Positions 34,322 through 43,999 of a stretch of 64,000 nt of DNA are shown here, piece by piece (positions within the stretch are counted from its first letter, which is position 1; each line of letters starts with the position of its first letter). Made by a program: the position numbers and the translations under genes. Origin of the DNA: Bacteroidota bacterium (GTDB lineage: Bacteria; Bacteroidota; Bacteroidia; Chitinophagales; Chitinophagaceae); NCBI GenBank assembly GCA_947460175.1, contig CANHGW010000002.1:158542-222541 (forward strand), in the 5' to 3' direction. The notes beneath the pieces are model-generated. The model saw only the letters and a list, made by a program, of their open reading frames with translations. It ran no database searches and had not been told where the DNA came from.

Positions 34322-35035
34322 TTAATCTTTCACAACCGTACCAATAGCACCACCGCATACAATCTCTTTCAAATTGCCCGATGTATTCATGTCAAATACA
34401 ACAATAGGCATTTTGTTTTCTTGACAAAGGGTGAAAGCTGTCATATCCATTACCTTCAAATTTTTAGAAATAGCTTCACCAAAGGTTAAATTGTCAAACT
34501 TCACAGCATTTGGATTTTTTTCAGGGTCGCTGTCGTAGATTCCATCTACACGAGTACCTTTAAGTATCGCATCGGCATTGATTTCTACAGCGCGGAGTGA
34601 GCCTGCTGTGTCGGTAGTGAAATAAGGGTTGCCTGTGCCTGCACCAAATATCACCACACGGCCTTTTTCTAAATGGCGAATGGCTCTACGACGAATAAAG
34701 GGTTCGGCTACTTGATCCATTTTGATGGCACTTTGTAAGCGGGTTTGAACGCCCACTTTCTCAAGCATACTCTGCATAGCTATACCATTGATAACAGTGG
34801 CTAACATACCCATATAATCGCCTTGAGCGCGTTCTATGCCTGTTTCCTTTTCATTCATGCCTCTGTAGATGTTGCCACCACCGATTACCAAAGCCACTTG
34901 TACACCCATATCTATAATCGATTTAATGTCATGTGCATATTGTGCTAACATTTGCGGGTCCATACCATAGGATTTTTCACCCATAAGGCTTTCACCAGAT
35001 AATTTTAGAAGTATACGTTTGTATTTTGGAGTCAT
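34322..35035 (-). CDS. pyrH: UMP kinase
   Basis: A 237-residue hexameric-type bacterial UMP kinase, phosphorylating UMP to UDP. Family motifs are [16 protein letters not shown] at the N-terminus, [28 protein letters not shown] and [17 protein letters not shown]. The start is the ATG at 35035 (MTPKYKR), 18 nt after a -7 box TATCTTTG. It ends beside the repeat-rich region and forms its right border. Confidence 0.96.
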   Translation of the reverse strand: MTPKYKRILLKLSGESLMGEKSYGMDPQMLAQYAHDIKSIIDMGVQVALVIGGGNIYRGMNEKETGIERAQGDYMGMLATVINGIAMQSMLEKVGVQTRLQSAIKMDQVAEPFIRRRAIRHLEKGRVVIFGAGTGNPYFTTDTAGSLRAVEINADAILKGTRVDGIYDSDPEKNPNAVKFDNLTFGEAISKNLKVMDMTAFTLCQENKMPIVVFDMNTSGNLKEIVCGGAIGTVVKD

Positions 35036-35052
35036 GAATGAAATTATTTTTG

Positions 35053-35060
35053 CAAAGATA
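35053..35060 (-). promoter_or_regulatory. -7 promoter box (TATCTTTG) of pyrH
   Basis: The minus strand reads TATCTTTG, 17 nt before the ATG at 35035, leaving a leader of about 10 nt. Confidence 0.5.
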
Positions 35061-35119
35061 ATTTTCAAACCCTCATTATGCGAATAAGGGCTATACTTTA
35101 TTTCAAAAAGGGAAGAATA

Positions 35120-35749
35120 TTATCCTAATAATGAATTTACATGCTCAAATATTTCATCTGCAACAGTAGCCATGTCTCGATTGCCATCAATTCGTATTAT
35201 GTTTTCTTGTTCGGCAAGTTTCTCAAACGCAATGAGGTAATTGCTGCGAATGGCTTTGAGCAAATCCAGCGTTTCAAATAATTCGATATTGGCTCTCGAT
35301 TTTTGGATACGTTCGATACATATCTCAGGTGCTACATCTACAAAAATCGTAGCCGTAGGTCGAAGTAAATCGGCGCTCATACTATTGGCTGCTATAACCC
35401 AGTCCATATCCATATGGGTAGAATGGTAAGCATACGATGAAAAATAATATCGGTCGGTGATGACGTGATAGCCATCATTCAATTGTTTGAGTAGGCCAAT
35501 GTTTTCGTCAAGGATATGATTTAATCGATCGGCTACGAATAAACCGGCAAGGGTTTTATGATCAGCCTTTCGTTCGCCTTTTAATATTCTACGAATGAGT
35601 TGACCTATTTCGCTATTTGTAGGCTCGCAAGTCGTATATGTTTTAAAATTGAGTTGATTCAATCGCTCGGTGAGTAATCGAGAGTGAGTGCTTTTTCCAC
35701 TGCCGTCGATACCTTCAAATGCTATAAAAAGTTGTTTAGTTGGATTCAT
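35120..35749 (-). CDS. tmk: Thymidylate kinase
   Basis: A 209-residue dTMP kinase. It shows the P-loop FEGIDGSGKSTHSRLL, the DRYYFSSYAYHS catalytic segment (DR[YF] motif) and a later helix region QKSRANIELFE corresponding to the lid. It converts dTMP to dTDP. I used the ATG at 35749 (MNPTKQLF); the upstream TTG at 35761 lies in the promoter. It is downstream of moaE but has its own -7 box. Confidence 0.95.
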   Translation of the reverse strand: MNPTKQLFIAFEGIDGSGKSTHSRLLTERLNQLNFKTYTTCEPTNSEIGQLIRRILKGERKADHKTLAGLFVADRLNHILDENIGLLKQLNDGYHVITDRYYFSSYAYHSTHMDMDWVIAANSMSADLLRPTATIFVDVAPEICIERIQKSRANIELFETLDLLKAIRSNYLIAFEKLAEQENIIRIDGNRDMATVADEIFEHVNSLLG

Positions 35750-35758
35750 AACTTGGCA

Positions 35759-35766
35759 CAAATGTA
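35759..35766 (-). promoter_or_regulatory. -7 promoter box (TACATTTG) of tmk
   Basis: The minus strand reads TACATTTG, nine bases before the tmk ATG, within the 36-bp gap after moaE. Confidence 0.5.
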
Positions 35767-35785
35767 AAGTAAGAATGGAGAATAA

Positions 35786-36235
35786 TTATTCGAATCGATT
35801 TTCTTTCCAAACATAACTTTCATCCTCAAAAATTTCCTTACCCCACACAGGTGCTTCTTTTTTGATTCGTTCCACAATTTCCTCGCAAGCATCAATAGCA
35901 TCTTTCCGGTGGATCGACGATGTAAATACAAACAAGGAAATTTCTCCGGCTTTTACTAACCCAAGACTATGATATATATGCATACAGGTCAATTCATACT
36001 TTGCAAAAGCATCTTCTCGAATTGTATGAAATACGGCATTGGCCATATCGTTATAGGTTGTATATTCAATGGCCTGCACCTCTTTAGTATCAATTATATC
36101 ACTGCGTATTTGACCTAAAAAAATACTATGTGCACCTATATTTTTTTTAACACTATGATGGGCAATGCTTTCAGCAATATAGGCTGGTGTAATAGCGCCT
36201 TGTATAAATACATTTTTTATTTTTTTCTCACTCAT
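35786..36235 (-). CDS. moaE: Molybdopterin synthase catalytic subunit MoaE
   Basis: A 149-residue MoaE. Motifs are GAHSIFLGQIRSD, AIEYTTYNDMA, IYHSLGLVKAGEISLFVFTS (close to the family H.G.l..Ge.sv.i), HRKDAIDACEEIVERIKKEA and the closing PVWGKEIFEDE, with PxWKKE-type lysine placement. It inserts sulfur into cPMP with MoaD. The ATG overlaps the previous stop as ATGA, so translation is coupled to the adenylyltransferase gene. Last gene of the Moco operon. Confidence 0.94.
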   Translation of the reverse strand: MSEKKIKNVFIQGAITPAYIAESIAHHSVKKNIGAHSIFLGQIRSDIIDTKEVQAIEYTTYNDMANAVFHTIREDAFAKYELTCMHIYHSLGLVKAGEISLFVFTSSIHRKDAIDACEEIVERIKKEAPVWGKEIFEDESYVWKENRFE

Positions 36236-37335
36236 ATTGGTTGTTTTTCGGCCATCCATTTTATTAATCCACCTTTAAGATGATATACATGTTCATAGCC
36301 ATATTGATCTTTCAAACATTCAAGGGCTTCTTTACTTCGAATACCTGCATGGCAAAATAGCAATACATTTTTTGTTTTATCAATCAAATGGATGGATGAT
36401 GTTAATGCTGAAAGGGGAATTTGTAAATGTATATGTTCGTTCCACACTGGAAGTTCGTCAGGATTTCTAACATCAATCAAAAGAGCATTTCCTTGATTTA
36501 TTTTAGTTAAAAACTCTAATGGGTCTAGATCTTCTTTTTGTGTTTTTACTTCACATTCATCATCATAGTTACAGCCTAGAATATCTGCTTGTAGGAACGT
36601 CATTTTTTCACTTCGTGGTGAAATTTGAAGTTTAGATAGTTGATGATACATCATATCGTATGTCAAGAGTGTATTATACAATAAGCCTTTTTGTTGAGTA
36701 ATTAATTTCACACATTCCAATGCTTGTAATGTACCTATTGTACCTGCTACCATTCCGAGAGTTCCAGCTTCGTTGCAAGATGAATAATCAGCTTTTTTAG
36801 GTTGTGTTGGAAATAAATCTCTTAATGTAGTGCGTATTTCGCCATGATTAAAAACAGCTACTTGACCTTGGTATTGATAAAGTGCACCATATACAAATGG
36901 TTTATGAAGCAGTACACATACATCATTGATTAAATAACGTGCACTAAATCGATCAGTACAATCGAGTACAACATCGTATTGTTGAATTAATTCAATGACT
37001 ATTGATTTTTCTAAAAAAAAAGGATAAACATCTATTTGTGTGTGAGGGTGAATATTTTTCAACTTTTCAAATGCAACATCTACTTTCATTTTTCCAATAT
37101 CACATGAAGAAAATAATAGTTGCCGATGAAGATTTGATATTGAGACTCGATCACCATCAATTATACCTAATTTTCCTATGCCCGCAGCTACAAGATATTG
37201 CAAGGCTGGACAACCCAATCCACCCAATCCTACTAGGAGAACTTTTGCATTCAACAATTTTTGTTGAGCTTCAAATCCAAATTCAGGCAAAATGATTTGC
37301 CTATCAAAACGAGTATGGATATCTTGGTTTGTCAT
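36232..37335 (-). CDS. moeB: MoeB/ThiF-type adenylyltransferase with C-terminal rhodanese domain
   Basis: 367 residues. The N-terminal two-thirds is an E1-like adenylyltransferase (LLVGLGGLGCPALQYLVAAG, GDRVSISNLHRQLLF, DCTDRFSARYLIND), with a Cys in SSCNEAGTLGMV. The C-terminal ~100 residues are a rhodanese domain (LIDVRNPDE ... FCHAGIRSKEALE) with the persulfide Cys in CHAGIRS. It adenylates the C-terminal Gly-Gly of MoaD and probably transfers sulfur to it in one polypeptide, as in Uba4/MOCS3-like enzymes. Three bases separate it from moaD. The ThiS/ThiF pathway is an alternative, but the context favours Moco. Confidence 0.9.
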   Translation of the reverse strand: MTNQDIHTRFDRQIILPEFGFEAQQKLLNAKVLLVGLGGLGCPALQYLVAAGIGKLGIIDGDRVSISNLHRQLLFSSCDIGKMKVDVAFEKLKNIHPHTQIDVYPFFLEKSIVIELIQQYDVVLDCTDRFSARYLINDVCVLLHKPFVYGALYQYQGQVAVFNHGEIRTTLRDLFPTQPKKADYSSCNEAGTLGMVAGTIGTLQALECVKLITQQKGLLYNTLLTYDMMYHQLSKLQISPRSEKMTFLQADILGCNYDDECEVKTQKEDLDPLEFLTKINQGNALLIDVRNPDELPVWNEHIHLQIPLSALTSSIHLIDKTKNVLLFCHAGIRSKEALECLKDQYGYEHVYHLKGGLIKWMAEKQPI

Positions 37336-37338
37336 ATT

Positions 37339-37578
37339 TTATCCACCAGAAAAAGGAGGAAGCAAAGCTATTTCAGTTTGAGCATTTATAACTGTATTCG
37401 AATGAATTATTTTTTGATCAATTGCAATAGCAAATTCTTTGGTAGCGAGTGATGGAAAAATTGAAATTAGTTTTTCTTTCAATGCATTTGTATCGTTCAC
37501 CTCATCAAGTTCAAGGGTAGATGATTTTGTAAGATCAACCAATGATCCAAATAATTGTATTGTTATTTTTTTAGCCAT
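37339..37578 (-). CDS. moaD: Molybdopterin synthase sulfur carrier subunit MoaD
   Basis: A 79-residue ubiquitin-like protein ending in LLPPFSGG, with the diglycine tail that receives sulfur as a thiocarboxylate. It begins MAKKITIQLFGSLVDLTKSS and has the EIALLPPFSGG family ending. Its start overlaps the mobA stop by 16 bp. It pairs with MoaE, two genes downstream. Confidence 0.93.
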   Translation of the reverse strand: MAKKITIQLFGSLVDLTKSSTLELDEVNDTNALKEKLISIFPSLATKEFAIAIDQKIIHSNTVINAQTEIALLPPFSGG

Positions 37579-38147
37579 TGTTCTGCATTAAGAATATCCT
37601 CGGGTGTATTGAGATTGGCAAAAAGCATAGGATTTTTATCCTGCATTTGATTTCCGTCCACAAAATTAGGATTAAAATGTGCAATTAATTCACTCATTTT
37701 ATAATGCTGTTGATTCAGCAGTTCACGCCATTTGTGTTTACATTCTTTTTGATAAATTCCAAACATGGCTTCAGGGTATTGGTTCAATATTGGAATCGTA
37801 ATTAATTTGTTAGTTGAATGGTCAATAAGGTATTGCATTGAATCAACATCCACAAAAGGCATATCACAACTAATGACTAAATTGTATTCTGCTGAAGTGT
37901 GTTGTAAAATAGTATCAATACCACCGGCTGGTCCTGCATCTAGGATTTGATCTTGAATGAGTGGAAATGTAAATTGTTGATAGTCTTTATTAGATGTAAC
38001 AATGAAAATATCAGTCGAAACTTTTAGGCAAGTTTCTAAAATATACTCAATGACCTTTTTATTTCCAAGTTGAAGTAGGCCTTTATCAGTGCCCATTCTA
38101 GAGCTTCTGCCACCAGCTAAAATATATATTGAAAGGTGTTGTTTCAA
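37563..38147 (-). CDS. mobA: Molybdenum cofactor guanylyltransferase MobA
   Basis: A 194-residue nucleotidyltransferase with the signature LAGGRSSRMGTDKGLL and the metal site VISCDMPFVDV. It adds GMP to molybdopterin to give the MGD form used by formate dehydrogenase-type enzymes, such as the one at the left window edge. It overlaps the TSUP gene by 4 bp and moaD by 16 bp, so it sits inside a tight operon. Confidence 0.92.
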   Translation of the reverse strand: MKQHLSIYILAGGRSSRMGTDKGLLQLGNKKVIEYILETCLKVSTDIFIVTSNKDYQQFTFPLIQDQILDAGPAGGIDTILQHTSAEYNLVISCDMPFVDVDSMQYLIDHSTNKLITIPILNQYPEAMFGIYQKECKHKWRELLNQQHYKMSELIAHFNPNFVDGNQMQDKNPMLFANLNTPEDILNAEQWLKK

Positions 38148-38872
38148 AGTAGAATGAGTTTAAATGCTGCAATCATCAGTGCAATAGATAGCATTGACTT
38201 AATGAGTCGATTGTTTGCATATCGTGCACCTAAATAAGAACCAATAAATCCACCAAAAGATGCTATAAGTATCATACCTATCATACTATTAGATATTGTT
38301 ATTCCTTTTGATAATTGTGCTGCCAATCCTGACATTGAATTTACAAAAATAAATAAAGCACTAATGCCAGCGGTTGTTTTCATATTGGCCCAGCCTAGCA
38401 ATATTAACAAAGGGGATAATAAAATGCCACCGCCAATCCCAATAAGTCCAGAGATAAATCCTATACTTCCACCAATAACGAGTAACCAAGGAATTGAATA
38501 GCTATTATTCACATCAGTATTTTTAAAATCAATGAATAATCTTAATGAAGTAATGAGTAATAAAAAGCCAAGTATTTGTTTGTAAAAAATAGCATCCAAT
38601 TGCATCAGCCCTCCTATGAATGCCATAGGTATGGATGCAACGATTAACCATCCGAATAGTTTTAAATTGAAATAACCTTGTCTGTAAAATTGGATGAATG
38701 CTATCAACGAAACAATACAATTTAAAACTAAGGCTACAGGTTTGGATACAGCTTGGCTAATACCCAATAGTCCCATCAACGCCAAATAGCCACTTGCACC
38801 TCCATGCCCTACTGAAGAATAAAGCATTGCAACTGCAAAAATTAAAATATAAAGAATAATTGAATACTCCAT
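38144..38872 (-). CDS. TSUP family (TauE/SafE-type) membrane transporter
   Basis: A 242-residue protein with about eight membrane helices and the TSUP internal duplication. The conserved stretches are AMLYSSVGHGGASGYLALMG and GFISGLIGIGGGILLSPLLI. TSUP proteins move sulfite, sulfonates or other sulfur anions. It lies between moeA and mobA with a 4-bp overlap, so it is translated with the cofactor genes. It could handle a sulfur by-product or substrate of Moco synthesis, or supply an oxyanion; the substrate is not shown. Confidence 0.88.
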   Translation of the reverse strand: MEYSIILYILIFAVAMLYSSVGHGGASGYLALMGLLGISQAVSKPVALVLNCIVSLIAFIQFYRQGYFNLKLFGWLIVASIPMAFIGGLMQLDAIFYKQILGFLLLITSLRLFIDFKNTDVNNSYSIPWLLVIGGSIGFISGLIGIGGGILLSPLLILLGWANMKTTAGISALFIFVNSMSGLAAQLSKGITISNSMIGMILIASFGGFIGSYLGARYANNRLIKSMLSIALMIAAFKLILL

Positions 38873-38897
38873 GGTTCAATTCATACGTTGATAATAA

Positions 38898-40088
38898 TTA
38901 TACATAGAGTAAATGTGTTTTTACCAAATCACCTTGTGCAAGTTCGGTAATAGCCGAATCTATTTCTACCAAGGCATTGGCAATTGCAAATGAATTCATT
39001 TTATATGATTCTTGATGATCCAATAATTCAACAGAATGCTCTTGAACTAGGGCTTTTAGAAAATGTGTAAGGCCACTTTTTTTCTTGTAACTAGCTTGGA
39101 GTGGCATATAAATCGTAGGTAAATTAGATTGTGAAAAGCCCATCATTTTTTTAAGTGAAGGAAGAACATACATGTAGAAACATGTCAGAACCGAAGCAGG
39201 GTTACCCGGTAATCCAAAGATAAATTTAGCATCTTTCTTACCTGCATAAAAGGGCTTCCCAGGTTTTTGTTGAACCTTATGTACGAGTTGAGTCACACCA
39301 TTTTGTTGTAATGCAGGCAATACAAAATCATAATCACCGACTGAGACGCCTCCTGTAAGTATGATTACATCTGAATCTATCAATGCCTGCTCAATGGATT
39401 TACTAGTCGCTTTTAGTGTATCATCGACCCATTGGATTTCTTTAGGTTTAATTCCTATAGCATTTAAAGCATGTATCAATGCAAATGAATTGCTTTCATA
39501 TATCTGTCCTGATTGAATTGATTGACCTGGTTGAACAAGTTCTTTTCCAGTGGTGAGAATAGTAATGGTAGGTTTTTGATATACCGAGATAGTATTCAAT
39601 CCTAAGCCAGCAAGTAGTGAAGCTGTACCTGGTGTTATTCTAGTTCCTTTTGTGACAACTGTTTCTCCTATTTTTGTTTGAGAACCTAGAAGTCTTATAT
39701 TCAATCCAATTTTTAAATCAGCATCCAAAATACTTAATAGGTTGTCAATACGAAGTGTTTTTTCTTGCATCACAACTGTATCAGCCCCAAGCGGTATTTT
39801 AGCACCTGTGAAAATTCGATATGCACAACCTTCTTTTAAAATAGCTTTTTCTGTTGTGTCACCTGCTTGCTCTTCGCCTGTTATTTCTAATTGGGTGTGT
39901 TTTTGTAAATCAGCTATCCTAAAAGCATAACCATCCATGGCAGATTGGTCAAACGATGGGAAATCAATCGGGGAAATAATATCCTGACTAATAGCGTAAT
40001 CATAGGCTTCGTCTATATTTAGTACAATAGAATTTGTCAATTGTATTTCTTCTTCTAATCGTTTTCTAGTTTGTTCGACACTTAGCAT
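38898..40088 (-). CDS. moeA: Molybdopterin molybdenumtransferase MoeA
   Basis: A 396-residue MoeA of normal length. Motifs are SPIDFPSFDQSAMDGYAF, IFTGAKIPLGADTVVMQE, VTKGTRITPGTASLLAGLG, VILTGGVSVGDYDFV and FGLPGNPASVLTCFYMYV. It inserts molybdate into adenylated molybdopterin. The start is the ATG at 40088 (MLSVEQTRKRL); the upstream in-frame stretch to 40130 has no family counterpart. First gene of the Moco operon, 25 bp before the TSUP gene. Confidence 0.95.
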   Translation of the reverse strand: MLSVEQTRKRLEEEIQLTNSIVLNIDEAYDYAISQDIISPIDFPSFDQSAMDGYAFRIADLQKHTQLEITGEEQAGDTTEKAILKEGCAYRIFTGAKIPLGADTVVMQEKTLRIDNLLSILDADLKIGLNIRLLGSQTKIGETVVTKGTRITPGTASLLAGLGLNTISVYQKPTITILTTGKELVQPGQSIQSGQIYESNSFALIHALNAIGIKPKEIQWVDDTLKATSKSIEQALIDSDVIILTGGVSVGDYDFVLPALQQNGVTQLVHKVQQKPGKPFYAGKKDAKFIFGLPGNPASVLTCFYMYVLPSLKKMMGFSQSNLPTIYMPLQASYKKKSGLTHFLKALVQEHSVELLDHQESYKMNSFAIANALVEIDSAITELAQGDLVKTHLLYV

Positions 40089-40194
40089 AAATAATTCTAA
40101 TCTTGTTTTTTGAACTTTCTGGTTCAACAATGTAAAAATATTTTATTAATTCCGTATAATTGTGCTAATTTTATTTAATTAAATCAGCAATATT

Positions 40195-43100
40195 ATGCCA
40201 AACTCTACTCTTTCTTCTTATTGGAAAAAGATATCATTCTTACTACTTATTACCTTATTGATGACTTCTTTTTCATCAAAGGCACAAGTATTTTGGACAG
40301 AAGATTTTACTTCACCTGCCTGGAATATTAATGTTGTCACTGGACCTGAAGGTCCTGATGCGAACTTTTTTATTGTAGGTGATTATGAAGGGGGAGGTAT
40401 TACACCCGATTTAGGAGCACCTGCTAGTTGTGGTGTTTTTGGAAATTTAAATAACACGTTGCATGTTACAAGCCTTACATTCCCTACGGGAGGTGCTGCT
40501 TATGATGCAGGTGGTTTTTGTCCTTTATTTACATGTCCTCAAACTGATAAAAGAACAGAATCTCCAACTATAAACTGTACAGGTAAAACAAATATCACAT
40601 TGACATTCAATTATATTGAAAATGGTGATGGAGCCAATGATGATGCTGCTTTGTGGTATTTTGATGGAGCCACATGGAGTGTTTTAGATAATATGCCAAA
40701 AACATTAACTGGTTGCACAGGACAAGGATTATGGACTTCTAGAACTATTTCTATGCCGGCATCGGCAAATAATAATCCGAATGTAAAAATTGCATTTAGT
40801 TGGATTAATAACGATGACGGAGTCGGAACAGACCCTTCTTTTGCTGTGGATGATATGGCTATGAGTGTACCTGTTGGACCTACTTCTATTACTACAAGTA
40901 ATCTAACTCAGTCTTCTTTGTGTCCATGTAATACATACTTGGTGGATTTCACTAGTACAGGTACTTTTGGGATAGGTAATATATTCACAGCACAACTTTC
41001 GAATGCCTTGGGAAGTTTTGCTTCACCAGTAAACATAGGAACACTTGCTAGTACTGCTAATACGGGTACTATTTCTGCTACAATTCCATGTTTAACTGCT
41101 ACTGGCACTGCCTATAGAATTAGAGTGATAAGTTCTAATCCTGCAGTTAATGGAGCCGACAATGGTTTGAATTTAAGTATTTCACAAAATCCCAATGCTC
41201 CTACGTTAGTGACTTCACTTCCTGCTTCATTATGCGATCCAGGAGGTAATGTTCAATTAAGTGCAACTTCTGCAGGTAATTCTATCAACTGGTATACTGC
41301 AGCAGTAGGTGGTTCATATTTAGGCAATTCTGCAAGTGCAACCAACTTTCCTATGAGTCTTTCGACTACAACTACGTACTATGCTGAAGCTTTAATTGGT
41401 GGTGTGGCTGTATCTGGTAGCACTAACTTTAGTTATACAGGTGGTATGCAAACCTTTACAGTTCCTCCTGGAATCAATGCTGTCACGATCGAATGTTATG
41501 GTGCGCAAGGAGCATCAGCAATTAGTAGTGCGCCTGGTACAGGAGGTTTGGGAGCTTATGTAATGGGTACCCTTGCTGTTACGCCTGGTCAAGTACTCAA
41601 TGTATTTGTAGGAGGTCAAGGATCCATTGCAAGTGGCGGTTACAATGGCGGTGGTGTAGGAGGAACAGATGCTGGTAGTGGCGGTGGAGCCTCTGATGTA
41701 AGAGCAGGAGGTACTGCTTTAGCTAATCGAGTAATCGTTGCTGGCGGCGGCGGTGGCGGCGGTGTTAGTTCTGATGGATGCCCTGCGGTATTCAATGGCG
41801 GTAATGGCGGTGCTGGTGGTGGAATTGCTGGTTCTAATGGAATGATGAGTCCTTCGGGCGGTGGTGGCTTCGGCGGTACTGTAGGTGCAGGCGGAGCTCC
41901 AGGTATAGGTTGTGGCAATTTCTTAGGCTCACCTGGAACAGTATCCACTGGCGGCGAAGGTCAGTTAATTGGCTGTTCTAACTCCCCTAGCGGCGGCGGC
42001 GGTGGTGGCGGCTATGTAAATGGCGGCGGTGGCGGTGGTGGTTCATTAGGAACTGTCGGCTGTTCTGGAAATGAAAAAGGCGGCGGCGGCGGCGGTGCAG
42101 GTGGATCTTCTTTCACAGGTACTTTAACGAATACGACTTCTAACAATGGTGTGAATGTAGGAAATGGTAGTGTAACGATTACTTGGACAGGAAGTCCTAC
42201 AAGTTGTGTTTCATCAACTAGAACACCAGTCACAGTTGCTGTGAATCCTATACCAGTTGTAACAGGAACTCCATTAACCACAACAGTTTGTCCGAATGCT
42301 CCAGTGATACTTCAAGGTCAAGGGGCATCTACTTATACATGGTCTGGACCACAAGTAGTTAATAATAATCAACCTTTTCCTGCAACTATTACAGGGATTT
42401 ATACTGTTACAGGAACTTCGGCTGCGGGATGTACAAGTACAGCTACCGTTTCTGTGAATGTAATTAACTTGGTAGTAAGTGCAAATGCTACTCCTGCTAG
42501 TTCGGTATGTGTCGGAAATCAGGTTACCTTAAATGGAAGTGGTGCTATTTCTTATACATGGTCAGGTGGTGTAAACGATAATGTTGCATTTACGCCTTCA
42601 TTAGGAACTATAACGTATACGGTAACTGGTACGGATGGTAATGGATGTACCAATACTTCATCTATTGCAATTACAGCAAGTCCTTTACCGAACGCACCTA
42701 CAGGTTTAACGGCACTGCCTTCATCATTGTGTTTCCCAGGAGGCATTGTTCAGTTAACGGCATTCTCAGCAAATAATTCTATTAATTGGTTTAATGCTCC
42801 TACAGCAGGTTCTTTATTAGGAACAAGTGCAAGTGGTACGCCATTTTCAACGACTGTTTCAACTACAACTACATTCTATGCCGAGACTTCTTTAATTGGT
42901 GTGGGCGGTTGTGTTTCGACAACTCGAACTCCAATTACAGTTATCGTACATCCTTTGCCAAATGTTAGTTCAAATCCTAATGTAGTCACTGGTTGCAATA
43001 ATGTAACAGTAACATTAGCAGGTCAAGGTGCTAATTTTTATACTTGGGCTGGTCCGCAAACGATACAAAATAATGTACCGTTTTTAGCAAATTCATCTGG

Positions 43101-43926
43101 TATCTATACCGTTACAGGTACTGATGCAAATGGTTGCACGAATACTTCAACTGCGATAGTAAGTGTAAATCCTTTGCCAACAGTTGGTATCAATGTAAAT
43201 CCTGGTGCAACTATTTGTCAAGGTGAACAAATTACGCTCAATGGTACAGGAGCAAATACATATACATGGACTGGTGGTGTGACTAATGGTACTCCTTTTG
43301 TTCCTTCTACAACAAATTCATATACTGTAACTGGTTCAGACGCACAAGGATGTAGTTCTACAAGTTCAATATTAATTCAGGTGAATCCAAGTACTGCACC
43401 GATTGTTGCACTTTCATCTAATCCAACTGTCGTATATGGAGGAACTTCAACTAGTTATGTAGCAACAGTACCTTTGTCTATTACAACATATCAATTAGAT
43501 TGGTATCGAAACAATTCATTCTTTACGACTACATTTAGCCCTTCTAATTCAATCACGTTTGTACCTACATCACAAGCTGATTCTGTGTATGTTGTTTTGG
43601 TACCATTGTCGGGCTGTTATTTCCCAGCAAATGTAAAATCTAATTCTATTTTGGTACGATTCCCTATGGATATAGAGAATATGGATATCCCTGCTGGATT
43701 TACAGTATATCCTAATCCAACCAATGGTATCATAAATATTTTGGGTCTTGATAAAGGAGATGAAATTGTGTTGACAGACATAGTAGGAAGTGTTGTATTG
43801 AAAAAAACAGTAACATCTACCAATGACGCTGAGAAAATCAGTTTAGAATCACTTTCTCGAGGAGTATATCATGCACGATTTAATCGTGATGGTAAAAATT
43901 GGGTGGTGAAATTGATCAAAGAATAA
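40195..43926 (+). CDS. Large secreted glycine-rich, Ig-like-repeat T9SS protein
   Basis: 1243 residues. Signal region: ISFLLLITLLMTSFSSKAQ. Residues about 20-220 resemble a secreted jelly-roll domain (WNINVVTGPEGPDANFFIVG, TNITLTFNYIENGDGANDDA). Repeated Ig-like modules follow (PNAPTLVTSLPASLCDPGGN; TYTWSGPQ; PTGLTALPSSLCFPGG). Around residues 420-650 is a glycine-rich domain starting TVPPGINAVTIECYGAQGA, as in the animal ALK-type Gly-rich family. The C-terminus is a T9SS domain (VYPNPTNGIINILG). It is a likely surface adhesin or matrix protein. A terminator follows at 43945. Confidence 0.85.
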   Translation: MPNSTLSSYWKKISFLLLITLLMTSFSSKAQVFWTEDFTSPAWNINVVTGPEGPDANFFIVGDYEGGGITPDLGAPASCGVFGNLNNTLHVTSLTFPTGGAAYDAGGFCPLFTCPQTDKRTESPTINCTGKTNITLTFNYIENGDGANDDAALWYFDGATWSVLDNMPKTLTGCTGQGLWTSRTISMPASANNNPNVKIAFSWINNDDGVGTDPSFAVDDMAMSVPVGPTSITTSNLTQSSLCPCNTYLVDFTSTGTFGIGNIFTAQLSNALGSFASPVNIGTLASTANTGTISATIPCLTATGTAYRIRVISSNPAVNGADNGLNLSISQNPNAPTLVTSLPASLCDPGGNVQLSATSAGNSINWYTAAVGGSYLGNSASATNFPMSLSTTTTYYAEALIGGVAVSGSTNFSYTGGMQTFTVPPGINAVTIECYGAQGASAISSAPGTGGLGAYVMGTLAVTPGQVLNVFVGGQGSIASGGYNGGGVGGTDAGSGGGASDVRAGGTALANRVIVAGGGGGGGVSSDGCPAVFNGGNGGAGGGIAGSNGMMSPSGGGGFGGTVGAGGAPGIGCGNFLGSPGTVSTGGEGQLIGCSNSPSGGGGGGGYVNGGGGGGGSLGTVGCSGNEKGGGGGGAGGSSFTGTLTNTTSNNGVNVGNGSVTITWTGSPTSCVSSTRTPVTVAVNPIPVVTGTPLTTTVCPNAPVILQGQGASTYTWSGPQVVNNNQPFPATITGIYTVTGTSAAGCTSTATVSVNVINLVVSANATPASSVCVGNQVTLNGSGAISYTWSGGVNDNVAFTPSLGTITYTVTGTDGNGCTNTSSIAITASPLPNAPTGLTALPSSLCFPGGIVQLTAFSANNSINWFNAPTAGSLLGTSASGTPFSTTVSTTTTFYAETSLIGVGGCVSTTRTPITVIVHPLPNVSSNPNVVTGCNNVTVTLAGQGANFYTWAGPQTIQNNVPFLANSSGIYTVTGTDANGCTNTSTAIVSVNPLPTVGINVNPGATICQGEQITLNGTGANTYTWTGGVTNGTPFVPSTTNSYTVTGSDAQGCSSTSSILIQVNPSTAPIVALSSNPTVVYGGTSTSYVATVPLSITTYQLDWYRNNSFFTTTFSPSNSITFVPTSQADSVYVVLVPLSGCYFPANVKSNSILVRFPMDIENMDIPAGFTVYPNPTNGIINILGLDKGDEIVLTDIVGSVVLKKTVTSTNDAEKISLESLSRGVYHARFNRDGKNWVVKLIKE
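41630..42110 (+). repeat. GC-rich GGC/GGT codon-repeat tract inside the Ig/Gly-rich gene
   Basis: Runs such as GGCGGCGGCGGTGGCGGC encode poly-glycine blocks, and local GC is far above the gene average. The minus strand of this tract is an open proline-rich frame, a mirror artefact rather than a gene. Confidence 0.7.
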
Positions 43927-43944
43927 ATTTTGAAAACTAAAATA

Positions 43945-43980
43945 AAAAAAGGCTGCTTCAATTTTGAAGCAGCCTTTTTT
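43945..43980 (+). terminator. Strong rho-independent terminator
   Basis: The stem GGCTGCTTC (43951-43959) pairs with GAAGCAGCC (43966-43974) over a 6-nt loop, flanked by A6 and T6. It ends the large T9SS gene just before moaCB and could act in both directions. Confidence 0.9.
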
Positions 43981-43999
43981 ACAAGAAATAAAAAAACGT

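Noticed and set aside
41640..42281. Proline-rich minus-strand ORFs inside the glycine-rich tract
   Set aside because: They are the reverse complement of GGC/GGT glycine codons and have no independent support.
43964..43999. Upstream TTG start for moaCB at 43964
   Set aside because: It lies within the terminator hairpin of the previous gene.
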